Below are positions 1 to 11,424 of a stretch of DNA of 64,000 nt, piece by piece (the stretch's first letter is position 1; every line of letters starts with the position of its first letter). The notes beneath the pieces are model-generated. The model worked only from the letters and a program-made list of their open reading frames with translations. It had not been told where the DNA came from and did not search any database. The position numbers were made by a program, and so were the translations under genes. Origin of the DNA: Gordius sp. MW1 (lineage: Eukaryota > Nematomorpha > Gordioida > Gordea > Gordiidae); contig OZ038531.1 in NCBI GenBank assembly GCA_964036665.1, positions 5,952,168 to 6,016,167 of the forward strand, read 5' to 3'.

Positions 1-1173
1 ACGAGAGAGTGTTATAATGGGATTCTATATATACTCTCTATTTTTTACCCCTCTTTCACCCGGGGAGGGGGGGGGGGGATGTTTTGCCCCCCCCCCTAAT
101 TTTTTACCCTCTTTCTGATGCGGGGGAAAGGGGGGGGGGGGGGGGGGCAGAGGGGTATTTTGCCCCCCCCCAACTATTTTTTAACCTCTTTATCACCCGG
201 GGAGGGGAAGGGGGTGTTTTGCCCCCCCCCCATTATTTTTACCCTCTTTCTCACCCGGTGGAGGGGGTTTAATTTTTTACCCTCTTTTTGATGCGGGGGA
301 GGAGGGGGCAGGAAGGGGTGTTTTGCCCCCCCCCTAATTCTTTATCCTCTTTCTGATGCGGGGGAGAGGGGGGGGGGGGGCGGGGGGGGGGCAGGGAGGT
401 GTTTGCCCCCCCCCCCCAATTTTTTACCCTCTTTCTGATGCGGGGAAGAGGAGGGGGGGGGGGCAAGGGGGGGGCAGGGAGGTGTTTTGCCCCCCCCCCC
501 CCTAATTTTTTACCCTCTTTCTGATGCGGGGGAGAGGGGGGGTGATTCGCTACTCTTCTTATTTTTTACCCTCTTTGTCACGTGGGGGGGGGGGCGGAAA
601 GCCCCTTTTTACCATTTCAAAATATTTTTGTGAATTTTTGCGGTCACCGTTGTGACAATTGTCATAATCAATATTTTTTATTGAAATTTATATTTGTTTT
701 TTAAAATTAACTAGCACCCCCCCCCCCTCTCCCCGGCATCAGAAAGAGGGTAAAAAATTAGGGGGGGGGCAAAACGTCTATCTGCCCCCCCCTCTCCCCC
801 GCATCAGAAAGAGGGTAAAATGGGGGGGGGGGAAGCAAAACACCCCCCTGCCCCCCTTCTCCCCCGCATCAAAAAGAGGGTAAAAAATTATGGGGGGGGG
901 GGCAAAACACCCCCCCCCCCCTTCCCGGGTGAGGAGGGTAAAAAATAATTGGGGGGGGGGCAAAACACACCCCCCCCCCCCCCGGGTGAGATAGAGGGTA
1001 AAAAATAATGGGGGGGGGGCAAACCACCCCCCTGCCCCCCCCCCCTCTCCCCCGCATCAGAAAGAGGGTAAAAAATTAGGGGGGGGGGCAAAACACCCCC
1101 CCCCCCCTTCCCGGGTGAAAAAGGGGTAAAAAATAGAGAGTATATATAGAATCCCATTATAACACTCTCTCGT
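1..1173. repeat. Giant foldback (inverted-repeat) element with G/C-tract tandem subrepeats
   Basis: The first 51 bases (ACGAGAGAGTGTTATAATGG onward) are the exact reverse complement of bases ~1123-1173, so the two arms form one long hairpin. The left arm runs to about 595 and the right arm from about 715. Both are built of irregular subrepeats of roughly 50-120 bp that combine a G-run, GCAAAACA, a C-run, CCGGGTGA or GATGCGGGG, and TTTTTTACCCTCTTT. The spacer at about 600-715 is AT-rich and unique. All reading frames here are low-complexity artefacts. The left end lies at or beyond the window start, so no target duplication can be checked. The structure resembles Foldback-type DNA elements (inference). 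Confidence 0.85.
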
Positions 1174-1445
1174 TGTAGAGCACACAAATGGCTGCCAAAA
1201 TTGGCATCACTTTTTTAAAGCGAATGAGCAGTCTATTAGTCTATGATTATAATAAATATATAATAATTAGCTATATTTTTAATAACAATGATTTGATATT
1301 AAATAGTTGCCTCAAAAATCTATAACACATTAGTTAGACAAAATCTATGGTTACAATTTGTTTCATTAACAGCACTTTTATTTGTCGATTTAATTTTACA
1401 CACCGCAATTTTCGCGCTCGAAACTAATTTGTTTTAATATATTTT

Positions 1446-1655
1446 TGGGTCAGGTCGGGTTCGGGTTAAAGTTTTTAAAGTGCTTTCGGGTTGGGTCGGG
1501 TTCGGGTAGAAAATTTGAAAATGATTTCGGGTCGGGTCGGGTAGAAATTTGAAAATGATTTCGGGTCGGGTCGGGTCCGGGTAGAAAATTCGAAAATGCT
1601 TTCGGGTCGGGTCGGGTTCGGGTTGAAAAAAAGTGACTTTGCAGTTCTCTACCTT
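1446..1655. repeat. CGGGT-rich repeat, one end of a dispersed element
   Basis: CGGGTCGGGT runs alternate with AGAAAATTTGAAAATGATTT-like spacers, giving a unit of about 50 bp. The right end reads GTGACTTTGCAGTTCTCTA, which matches in reverse complement the left terminus of the 45898-46920 element. No matching left terminus was found, so this looks like a truncated copy. Confidence 0.6.
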
Positions 1656-2161
1656 TCAGATTATTATGGTAGGGTTGGAAAGTATATTCTAATCGATTAA
1701 TTTTCTGTAAATGTTACGATTTTGCAAAACAATAATATATATGAGCCCAAGCTTTATTAATAAATAAATATGTTATGGCAAAATAATTTCATAAATGGTA
1801 TAAGTAAATAATTTTGAGCAATAATATTATAGGATTTACACTATAATAGAGTCGTTCACCTTTTGAATGTAAAAGCATCTGTAATAAAATTATATCCGTG
1901 CAATTTATTAAAACCTTAATTTAATTGTGCTACTAATTTAATTTAGTAACAATGCTACTTATGGTTTTATTACAACTTTGAACTAATATTTTTTATGTTA
2001 TGAATAATCGTGAAAAGTATCCACACGCACCTTTGTGGTTGCTATGACAATATAATAATAGAAATGAAATAATTTTTGTAGATACGAAATGATAGTTATA
2101 GCAGATGTTTAAAACATTGATCTAAAGGCATTGATTATTTTTATCGATGCTAATTAAGGGT
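1656..2161. other. AT-rich noncoding stretch
   Basis: No open frame, splice-like exon, RNA gene or recognisable repeat was seen. The sequence is AT-rich and unstructured by eye. Confidence 0.5.
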
Positions 2162-2169
2162 CCCAGCCA

Positions 2170-2328
2170 CATGGGCGTAGCCAGCATTGGGATTAGAAGG
2201 GGCAAAAATTATTTCGGGAGGAGCAAAATGTTTTTTTGAAATTTTAGCCATGTTTTTAATAGATCTCCACGATTTTTGGTTTAGAGGGGTTCAGCCGCCC
2301 CCCAACGCTTCCTTTGGCTACGCGCATA
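2170..2328 (+). mobile_element. hAT-type MITE, CATGGGCGTAGCC family, copy 1
   Basis: Starts CATGGGCGTAGCCAGCATTG and ends with a degraded reverse complement (TTGGCTACGCGCAT). The middle holds the family's GGGGCAAAAT, GAAATTTTA and GGTTTAGAGGGG blocks. The flanking 8-mers CCCAGCCA and CACATCCA agree at 6 of 8 bases, consistent with an old 8-bp hAT target duplication. Confidence 0.75.
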
Positions 2329-2715
2329 CACATCCAGTTCAAATATGCAATTAAGTTAAATATAGGTAAACCCACAGTTTAGACTAACTAAAATTTTAAA
2401 CAAAGAAATTTTTTGTAAGTAGTGGCAGGATAGCTTTATAAATTTAATGATATTTTTAAAAATCTGCCCCTATTATAGCAATTGTTATTTTTATTAATTG
2501 GGAAATAACTTTATATATTTTATTGTAGGGGACAAGCGTAATAATAACACGTTTTTTATTATTTCTATTTCAAGTTATAAACATGATGAAAACAGATGTA
2601 AAAATAAAAACGGATAATAAATGGTAAAGTAGTGCACAAGCGATAAAAGTACATGTTCTTAAAGATTTAGAATAAAAAATGTTCGCCATAAAATTTTTTT
2701 AATTTGTGTTATAAT

Positions 2716-2826
2716 TAAAAAAAGTAGAGGAAAAATTTATATAAATTTAAAAGTTGAGACAAGTCGAGAATTATCGTCTAGACGAGATCGAGGTTTTTAT
2801 AACCCTAGACGAGATCGAAACACTAG
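2716..2826. repeat. TCTCG-motif repeat, left arm of an inverted pair
   Basis: Ends CGAGATCGAAACACTAG, the exact 17-base reverse complement of 3832-3848. The outer parts (AAAAGTTGAGACAAGTCGAG here, CTCGACTTTTT in the partner) also match in inverse order. It is either one arm of a ~1.3 kb inverted-repeat element or one of two copies of a short repeat in opposite orientation. Confidence 0.6.
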
Positions 2827-3234
2827 GGGGCGGGAAAGAGGGCAGGCTGACGGCATGAATTTTTATACTATTTTAACATTTCGTATTACGTTAAAGAACT
2901 ATCGTATTATATATTGTCTAAATTTTCTAGATTTTATATAAAATTATAAAAAAATATGTTATAATTAGACCGAGTTAAAAAGTAGTATTCTATTTACCCA
3001 TTTATAACCGATTGGCTTATATGGTCGCACTTTTAAATGCAAGTTAGATATAAAAAAGTGAAATTCTTAAGTTTTGTGCAAATTTTTCAAACTTTTTAAT
3101 TAAATTATATGATTAAATATATATACTTCTATATATAGTGTTTGGTGATAAGTTTTAAAAATATGTTCATAATAAGACACTGTTATAGTCAAAAACAATC
3201 TTTATTCTGATTAAAGTATTGGGATATTGTGTGG

Positions 3235-3760
3235 ATGACTTGCGTACGGGCGGCCCGAAGCCCGGCGCTAAATTTTAAGGCTTTGAAATTCTTGGCCGGA
3301 TAGGACCAAATTTATAAAAAATACACCCGAAATAATTGAAAAGTAGTAGTCTAAGTAATCTTTCATTCTATTTAAAATAATGTCTCACTGTCTCAAAAAT
3401 TAATTAATACCGTAATAAATCTGTTAAACATTCATTCTTTTCGCGCTATTTTTAATATACCAACAATTTATGGAGCAAAAAAGAAATATAATTCTAATAG
3501 CTGAAGATAGTCAAAAATAATTTTTAAAGTAAAAGAAAACCTTAAAGGAAAGAGTGAAGTATTGAAACGGTTCTTATTTGTGTATGGGAAAGAATGGTTT
3601 TTTCTAAGAACTGCAAGAAAGCGTTTTCTTTGAGCCCTGCACGGGACGCCGGGTCGGGCGGGACTTGGACCAAAATTTAAAAATTAATCGGGCTCGGGTC
3701 GGGCCTGATGGGCTGGCCCGACCCGAAGCCCTAGGCAAAATCTAGCCCAAAGAGTACGAA
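3235..3760. repeat. CGGGC-rich patches
   Basis: Patches at about 3245-3300 (GGGCGGCCCGAAGCCCGGCG) and 3629-3745 (GAGCCCTGCACGGGACGCC, GGGTCGGGCGGG) lie within AT-rich DNA. The GAGCCCTGCA string resembles the terminus of the 45898-46920 element. Boundaries are unclear. Confidence 0.45.
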
Positions 3761-3831
3761 GTTTTTAATAAAGCAAACCCATACAGACTTAGTGAAGAGT
3801 GCTAGTTTTTTATAAAGAACTTAATACCTGG

Positions 3832-3995
3832 CTAGTGTTTCGATCTCGTCTCGGTCTCGAAAGAAAAATCTCGTTTCGTCCCAGGACCGATTATGACAAT
3901 CTCGATCTCGTCTCGGTCTTGAAAGTAAAATCTGAGTCTCGACGAGATTTCTCGACTTCTCTCGACTTTTTAAAAAATTTTCTCCTGCTTTATTA
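3832..3995. repeat. TCTCG-motif repeat, right arm
   Basis: Begins CTAGTGTTTCGATCTCG (inverse of 2810-2826), then has repeated CTCGTCTCGGTCTCGA units, ending CTCGACTTTTTAAAAAATTT. A third related patch lies at about 6318-6375. Confidence 0.6.
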
Positions 3996-4324
3996 AAAAT
4001 ATTATATAAGTGTTAGAAAAATCGAAGAGATATAGCGACACGACATCTCATTAACAATATAAAGTTATGAATCAATCCATAAAGTGGAAAGTGCAAATTA
4101 AAAAACTTAAATTTGGAGCTGAAAATTAAATTTTATAGCTCTATCAAATTATAACATTTGTATCAAATTCACTCTGTCTGTCAAATATAAAAAGATTTAG
4201 AAATTTAAAAAATTTACTTATATTTGACTTTGTTACATATTTGGGCGAATCAAGACCCTTTATTAACCTAAGCCTCAAAGTAGACGATAACATTTTAAGG
4301 CAAATGTTTTAGTCCATTGATATT

Positions 4325-4473
4325 CGGCCTAATCAGGGAATGGAGGGGCGGCTGCACTCCTCTAAATACAAAAAATCGCAAATTTAATATAATTAAGGCA
4401 AATTACAAAAAATTATCATTTTGGCCCTCACTAATTCCTTATTTCCTCTAAATCCAATCCTGGCTACGCCCAT
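4325..4473 (-). mobile_element. hAT-type MITE, CATGGGCGTAGCC family, copy 2
   Basis: Inverse orientation. The right end CTGGCTACGCCCAT is clear and the left end is degraded. It carries the family's TCTAAATAC, TTATCATTTTGGCCCTC and AATCC blocks. GATATT flanks both sides, a partial target duplication. Confidence 0.65.
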
Positions 4474-4586
4474 AGATATTACCATCATCAATTATAGCCC
4501 ATAAAGTTTATAGCAAGTTTACTATAGCGTTATTTACCTCAAAGTGCAAGTGACTTTTAATAATACACAGAAGTGATAACTAGTTG

Positions 4587-4732
4587 CATGGGCGTAGCCA
4601 GGTTTTGGATTAGGCGGGGGGGGGGGCAAAACGTTTAAAAGTTCAATTAGAGGGGGGCAAAACATAAATTTTTTTAATTTTTCAAAGTTTTTGTAATGAA
4701 AAATTTTTTATTTCGTAAATTGGGGGCCCATG
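4587..4732 (+). mobile_element. hAT-type MITE, CATGGGCGTAGCC family, copy 3
   Basis: Starts CATGGGCGTAGCCAGG and ends GGGCCCATG. It is flanked by a perfect 8-bp direct repeat, ACTAGTTG, at 4579-4586 and 4733-4740. This is one of the clearest target duplications in the window. Confidence 0.85.
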
Positions 4733-5048
4733 ACTAGTTGTAATTAAAACGTTGTAAAAACAAAAACAAAAGCAGCATTATTATATGAATGAGAACATAA
4801 GATTTTAAGTTAATTAGAGTGCATGTATTTCATTTTATGACAAAAATCAATATAATCAAATTTGTCTTTTAAATATTTGCCTTCCAATTCAAACTAACAT
4901 TGCCATTAAATAGTTATTTATCTGATACACCGTATAAGTTTGTGTATTTATTTTATATTACAAAATTAAGAAATCACAGTAAATTCGAATGCACCTGCCA
5001 ACCCCCGTTTATATTGTGAAAAGCAATACATATGACAAGACAATGTGT

Positions 5049-5120
5049 CAGGCGCGTACGGAAGGGGGGGGGGGGTTTCGGGTTTGAACCCCCCCCCCCT
5101 CCTCCTGGATATTATTTTTT
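5049..5120 (+). mobile_element. Probable 5' end of a hAT-like element
   Basis: CAGGCGCGTACGGAAGG is followed by a G-run and then a C-run. The same CAGGCGCR-type terminus is seen at 8290 and 31240 in reverse complement. It lies about 200 bases upstream of the hAT-like transposase exons and may be their terminal repeat. The 3' terminus was not located. Confidence 0.5.
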
Positions 5121-5317
5121 TTCAAAACACAACACAAACATATTGATAATCATAATTATAATTAATTTAGCTAGTGTCAAGTGCTGCGTTTATATTTATA
5201 TATATATGTTAAAAAATCAAGTCGACAAGTTAATAAATTTTGAATTTCGGAATTTGTATTTTTGATTAAAAGCTTCCAAACTGATCTTATTTGTAAATTT
5301 AAGTTCCGCGCCTTAAT

Positions 5318-5811
5318 ATGAAGCGATATTCCATTTATACATACTTCCCTAAAAAAAGTAACATTTGCATTTCTGAGGAGAAAGATACAAATAGTCATAG
5401 TGCTAATTCTGAAGTAGAGGAGGAACAAACACTAACAATTGGTAAGTAATTTTTAGTTATAAAAAAATCCTTTATATTTTTATTTTAAGAACCTAATACT
5501 GTAAAAACTGATAGTGTTGATTCTATAATAGAAAAAAGTAATGATAAGACACATCAAATGCTTAACACTTATGGTATATTATTGATGTTATTTGTTATGT
5601 TATAATAAATTTACTTTTAGATAACTATGAGTCTGACATAGGCAATTATATTAAATCAAATTTAATTGGTATGGACAAATTTGAAATTTTTAAGCTTATC
5701 TGGAAACCCAATGAAAATTATGAGTTCCCTAAAGGAGGAACACGTAATCTAAAGTTTCAATATCAGTGGTTCAAACAAATAATGTGTACACAACACATAA
5801 TGTCTTGTTAA
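5318..5811 (+). CDS. hAT-like transposase N-terminal fragment (zinc-finger type), three exons
   Basis: Three exons read in one frame: 5318-5441 (ATG start, donor G|GTAAGT), 5490-5573 (acceptor TTTTAAG, donor G|GTATAT) and 5621-5811 (acceptor ACTTTTAG, stop TAA). Introns are 48 and 47 bases and phases agree at both junctions. The ~132-residue product is acidic and Ser/Asn-rich at first. It ends with a block (LIWKPNENYEFPKGG, then LKFQYQWF) of the kind that precedes the TTF-type zinc finger in hAT transposases and their ZMYM1-like domesticated relatives (recognised from memory). It stops right after that block, so zinc finger and RNase H-like catalytic core are absent: a truncated element, or a fragment of a host gene derived from one. 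The upstream CAGGCGCG terminus at 5049 supports the transposon reading. Confidence 0.6.
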
Positions 5812-8035
5812 AGTTCAAATATTTACAAGCTATGCCATTAGTTGAAGCATAAAATCTTTTAGAAACCTCATGATTTAATCTATTACGGTGTCATCGAGTA
5901 CTCAACTGTATTTGAAATTGTTAGGCAGGCACAAATGACGCTAAGGTGCTCATAAAGTTTCGAGCCACCTAGAACTTGTATAATTATTAAAACTAATGAA
6001 CCACCATTTTAATATTACCGCATCATGAAGGTTGAGAAACTGCGAAATTAAATATGCTTTAGTAATATTTACTGCTACATCAAAGTTTATTCTAAGCATA
6101 AATTTTCGTAATAATAATGCTATGGATAAAATATGTAATATTTATATTATTATTATTCACATGCCCTACAAAATATATAATATTTACTACGCTTAGGTGC
6201 TTTATAATATCAAATATATTCCAATCATCTTGATTTGCATTTAATATTTTAAAGGTAAAACCGGCAAATTAAAATACACAATAATTTACTAAAATCTAAT
6301 GACCAATAAAAAGCCGAGGGCCAAAAAATCTCGTATCGTCTCGACATCAAAATCGCCTCGATCTCGAGTCAGTGAGAATTTTTTTGGTTTTTTCGCATAT
6401 ATCTGGCATCCCTCGAAAATTTTTAATAGCGCTCTCAGACAATTGCTATTGCAATAATAAAAAAATCAGCTGGCGCTGCCCGGTCTCTAAATATTCCATC
6501 AACTTTTTACTTAAACAAAAAATAGGTATTTAATCGCAAATTATAATTTTAAATCCTTGGCCAGAGCTGGCCCTTTTAACAATTGATACACGCGACGCTT
6601 TCGATTTATGATTAATTTACTTTATTTCTTACCCGCTTTTATGTTTTATATCTTTCTCATTTTTATACTTGGCCTTTATAAAGTTTATACATCGGTTAAA
6701 CAAAACTTTTCAGTAAAAAACGTTTTATAAATTATAGTATTACGATTTTTATAAATATCCTTTGGAATCAGTAAATTACATATAGTTTTTAAACTACTAT
6801 CTATAATTAAACGATTTCTTACACAAACCCATAAGAGGCTTAAAATTATTTTAAAAATTGGTATCCGTTCCGTTAGTTGTGTTATAATTATAATCATTTT
6901 AAGAATGGGGTTCACTAAACCCCTCAACCACAACTGTCTTTAGGATTGAGATTTTTACGAGTATTTTAGAGGGTCGTATATAAATATAGCTATATGATAT
7001 ATTACAACCCTCTAGTACAAAATACAAATAGTAGCTTTAATAAAAATGAAAAAGGCTTTGATTATGTTGGATTAGGTTTAAAACCATAAACTAAGTGTGT
7101 GAGTGTGAGTAAGTTAGTAAGAGAAATATGCATACGCATAGGGATAGTAGGGAATAGGAATCATTGTGGGCTGGAGGATACTCTCATGAAGTGCAGTGTG
7201 ATGTATTTGTATGATTGAGTAGGAGGAAGCAACATAGGCATAAACACAGATACAGGGGGGAGGGCTCAGGACTTGACGATGAAAAGATTATACTAAACAC
7301 GGTCAATTGTATTGCAAAAATTTTAAATTTTTAATATTTGTTCATATTTTAAAAGTAAGTTGTTATATACGTGGTAGAGTACATCCTTTTTTATTGTTTT
7401 ACAATTATCAACTGTATAATTTAAATAAATTAACGTTTAAATTTTATTTTTGTTAAGATAGAAAGTGTAAATCAAGTAATTGCGAAAAATTGAAGCTTTT
7501 AATAATTAATATCTAATGTAATGTTCACAGGAGTATGTAGATAAAATTTTTATTTTTTGATCGATTTGAATTCCCAACTAAATTATGACTTTAAAGTGCC
7601 AGGTCATTTATAAGCATCCTTTTCCTATGGCTGATCCACCAGAGGGTTTATAAGTTTAGTTTATGAAAACTTTTTAACAATTCCTTTGTATAGGGGAGAC
7701 AATATATTTTTATGTTGGATGAAAGGTGCGGGTGGGTATTCTGAAATAATTTTTTTTACAAATTTGCATTTCAAAAAAGTCGGGCCGGGCTCGGGTCGGG
7801 ACGGGCCTGAATAAATAAAAAATAAGGGCTCGGATCGGGCTTGGGCAAAATAAAATAGAAGTGTCGGGCTCGGGCCGAAGAAATTCCATTTTGCAGGGCT
7901 CTATATAATATTTCAGAATCCTCGCGATATTACAATATTATATAGATATTAGCGGGGGCGGAAGGGGCCTAACGGTAATAATATCTCCCCTTCCCTACAC
8001 CTCCACGATGCATTATTATAGCAGTTTTGCGTTAT
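5812..8035. other. AT-rich noncoding stretch
   Basis: No recognisable gene. It contains a TCTCG-motif patch (about 6318-6375), a GTGAGTGTGAG-type run near 7095-7115 and the CGGGC patch listed at 7775-7903. Confidence 0.5.
7775..7903. repeat. CGGGC-rich element end
   Basis: Runs of GGGCTCGGGTCGGG end in TTGCAGGGCTCTA, the terminus seen at 46911-46920. The left end was not found. Confidence 0.55.
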
Positions 8036-8043
8036 CATGTATA

Positions 8044-8290
8044 CAGTGGCGTAAATAAGGGGGGGGGAACGGAAAATCCCCCCCCCCCTGGCAAAAATTA
8101 AAAAAATTTTTTATAGCTTCTCAACGCTGAAGAGACTAAAAACTTACATTAGAAATACCATGTCTAAGAATAGATTAAATGGATTGGCTTTATTGACAAT
8201 TCATCGGGAATTAGCTCCTACTCCCGATGAAGTTCTTAAAATTTTTGAAATTTCCCCCGCCCCCTTGAGAAAATCCTGGCTTTGCGCCTG
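8044..8290 (+). mobile_element. hAT-type MITE, CAGTGGCGTA family, with exact 8-bp target duplication
   Basis: Starts CAGTGGCGTAAATAAGG followed by a G-run, and ends CCTTGAGAAAATCCTGG...GCGCCTG. Flanks are an exact 8-bp duplication, CATGTATA, at 8036-8043 and 8291-8298. At 247 bp with no coding capacity, it is nonautonomous. Related termini occur near 30593, 31240, 42979 and 63885. Confidence 0.85.
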
Positions 8291-8298
8291 CATGTATA

Positions 8299-10629
8299 AC
8301 ATAGAGGCATGAACAAGACATCTAAATAAGCAAAAAACGTAAATAAAATAGAGAAATTATATAAGCTAAGATATAAAAAATAGTTGGATCTTTGCAAATA
8401 ACATAAAGGTGACCATCTGCTTGTGCGGAACTACCACAGTTGTTAACTCGCTATTTATAGTCGAAGAAATTTACTCTTATATGATGTAATGTATCAGATA
8501 TCAGATAAAGTTAACTACAAAAGAAGGAATAAAATTCTACAAAAAGAGTTAATATAAATTTTATGACTTCCAGCTATTTTAAAACATAGTGTTAAAAATT
8601 TTATGCCTAATTGCTAAATAATTCAAATAAAGGAATTAAATATTTTGTTTAAAAGCTTTAAATAAAAATAAACAAATATATGCTAAAATTTAAAAGCTTT
8701 TAAAAAGGATTTAGATCTCCCCACTTATAATTCCTTTCATTATTTTACCAAGTCTCTCAGGAGCGGTTAATTTTTGTTAAAAATATTTGAGTATAGCGAA
8801 ACATGGACATAACTAGCCTTAGAAAGCGAGAGTAGAGAAAAATGAGAGGAAAGAAGACGTTAATAGTATGCATATCATTACTTTAGAGTTTATTGTATCT
8901 ATTTTTCCCGTCACATGAAAAGTATTTTGCAAAGGGGAAGGGGTTTAGGTTGACACGGATAATGAAGTTGTAACAAAAATAGTATATTATTAAAAATAAG
9001 TGAAATACAATGGTAATTTCTATAAAATTATTAATATATCATTTTTTGCCCTTTAATCTTATTTATCTAAAATTCTATGAGTTATGGACGCTATTTAATT
9101 GTAGATGTAACTTCGCGACGCTTGTTTCAACACGTATGGTACGTCATATGGCTTTCAATTAAGTAAGGTTCTATATATTTTTTCTGCATATTTTTGTCTT
9201 TTGCATAAATTTCTAAATAGTTTAGGCAAATTCACAAGAATATGTTATTGATCTCATTAATCGAGCTTCATTAGTTGAATTTGTAAATCTAATAAATTTT
9301 AAATCTATTATTTATATATTTTTATTTTATTAATTGTAATGCTTAGTTTAATTTGTAAATTTTTAAAGATTAATTTTAATAATATTAATTTTAAATTGCT
9401 ACTTTGGTTTATTCTCTATGTGTTAATCCTCCTTCTTTATTAAATGTGAATTTTTTATTGTATATTTTAGCTTATTTTTATTATTTAATATATTAATTTT
9501 ACCAATTCATAAAATTAACATTGCATTTAAGTTGTAAAATAATGTTGAACATTTATTTATTGGGACACTTTGTTTTTGTGATTCTTTCCTATTCTAATTG
9601 TTATTAATATTAAACTATCTTTATATTATATTATTTTAATTTTTAAATATTATTAAATTTTTGCTTGAAAACTTGACCAAATTTATTAAATTTTATCTTT
9701 ATACTTTAAATTTAAATGTTAAGTTTTAACATATCTTAATAACTTTGACTAAAACCTTATCACAATAATTCAATGTAGGTTATTCATCTTTTTTATCCAT
9801 ACTTTAATTAGTTTAAATGCAAATTTCATTTTGCCTTTTTAGTGTTTTTTACCATCAAATGCATATTGTTTTTACTCCAAATCTTAATTCAACAAATAAA
9901 ATACATTCTCATATATATCACCATTTTGTCCTTTTCTACATCATTTACATCCCTGTGAACATTTAGTAAATCATAAATTAGGAATAAGCTTTATCTTTGC
10001 TTAATTTCTGGAGGGTTAACCCCATTATAGTCAATCTGAACTTATTTTAACATTTTATTGGAAAACCCCAAAATTGAACGTTTTCACTTAAATTTTAAAG
10101 GAATACATTAAGGTCGGGGTAAGTTGAAACCCTGCTGGCCCCTTCAAAGTAGTTATTTTATAAAGTTCAATTGTAATGCCCTATATTTAGTGTTTAAAAG
10201 TAGTCATTGCTGTTAACAATTTGAACTATGTTTCTTAATAATGGTTTATTAATAATTTAGACCAATAGTTATGGGTTCTAAGAAAATTGGTAGAGAAAAG
10301 TTATACATAAAGATTCTGGATAAAATAAATATATATAAATATTTTTCATTTTTGAAATAAAATTGGGAAAGGTTTTCATTTAGGCATAGGCGCTGTGTAA
10401 GGTTGAATGTTTTTATATAAATCAAGTTGGACTCATAGTAATAATCAATATTGTATGATTAACTTCCATAAGAATTATAATAATTTAAAATCCTAAAGAA
10501 AATCAAATTTTGGGTTCATCCAGTTATAAAAGAAAGACTTATTGTGGTATGTAACTCTGCATTGCTAAACTTTGTTTAGTTTTAAATAAGTGGCTCTTCC
10601 CCATATTTCGTGTTAATTATAATTATAGT
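8299..10629. other. AT-rich noncoding stretch
   Basis: Strongly AT-rich (for example 9230-9900). Nothing recognisable was seen on either strand. Confidence 0.5.
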
Positions 10630-10763
10630 CATGGGCTCTAAATAAAAAAATACTTTAAAATTTTATGTAAATAATTATGGTTGAAATTTTTAAAAAGTTA
10701 TAATATTGCACCTCCCTAAATTATTATTACCCCCCTCTACTTGCAATTATGGCTACGCCCATG
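10630..10763 (-). mobile_element. hAT-type MITE, CATGGGCGTAGCC family, internally deleted copy 4
   Basis: Left end CATGGGCTCTAAAT, right end GGCTACGCCCATG. The flanking 8-mers ATTATAGT and GTTATACT match at 6 of 8. The segment that normally follows the left terminus is missing. Confidence 0.6.
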
Positions 10764-11248
10764 GTTATACTTGTAACAAATATCCAGTTTTTTTAATTAG
10801 AAAAACTTGTAAAAATGAAATAAAACTTAGCAAATCCATTAGCTTTCTTCATTCTCAGCACATAAATTCCCCCCTTTAATCTTCCATATTTTCTACAAGC
10901 GCTTATTAGTACTTTTATTGCTTCTTTTACTTTACAGTTCTACGTACTCCCCACGCTCATAATAAATCCTCAACCGTAACCCATTAACCTCCTCTGTTTC
11001 GCTCTAGCTCGACATGAGGAGATCAACACACTTATTGTCACCCCACCCCCACGGCTTCTTTCTCTCTCCTTTGATTCGGAAATTTGCGTTAATACGGATT
11101 AGATTTGTTAACATAATCGAACCTCAAAGTGTTTAACAGTTTGGTGTTGAAATGTGTTATATATGACTCGGTTGGTTATTACGAATTTTTTCTGAAATTT
11201 TCACAAATTTATTGGATCGACGTACAAATGAGAAATGAGCATGCGAGG

Positions 11249-11424
11249 TAGAGTTGTAAAAACGGCTGAGTTTTGTTTGGTCGACCATTAATTTTAGTCG
11301 ACTAAACTTAAACTGACCAAAGGTGTGACCAAATTTGGTCTGTTTGACCAAAAAAGTTTTGGTCTGTTTAGTCGACTAAAACCAAAGTTCGACCAAACAA
11401 AACTCAGCCGTTCTTACAACACAA
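11249..11424. mobile_element. Palindromic MITE, TTGTAAAAACGGCTG family, copy 1
   Basis: TAGAGTTGTAAAAACGGCTG at the left is mirrored by CAGCCGTTCTTACAACACA at the right, and the arms continue inward through TTTTGTTTGGTCGAC. Most of the 176 bp can fold on itself. The interior repeats GGTCTGTTT and TAGTCGACTAAA. Flanks share ATGCG (5 of 8). Confidence 0.8.

Noticed and set aside
84-1187. Open frames rich in Pro, Gly and Phe
   Set aside because: They are translations of G/C-run subrepeats in the foldback element, on both strands, and carry no protein features.
7080-7270. G-rich GTGAGTGTGAG region as a possible gene or promoter
   Set aside because: No frame, motif or repeat partner; only a local composition shift.
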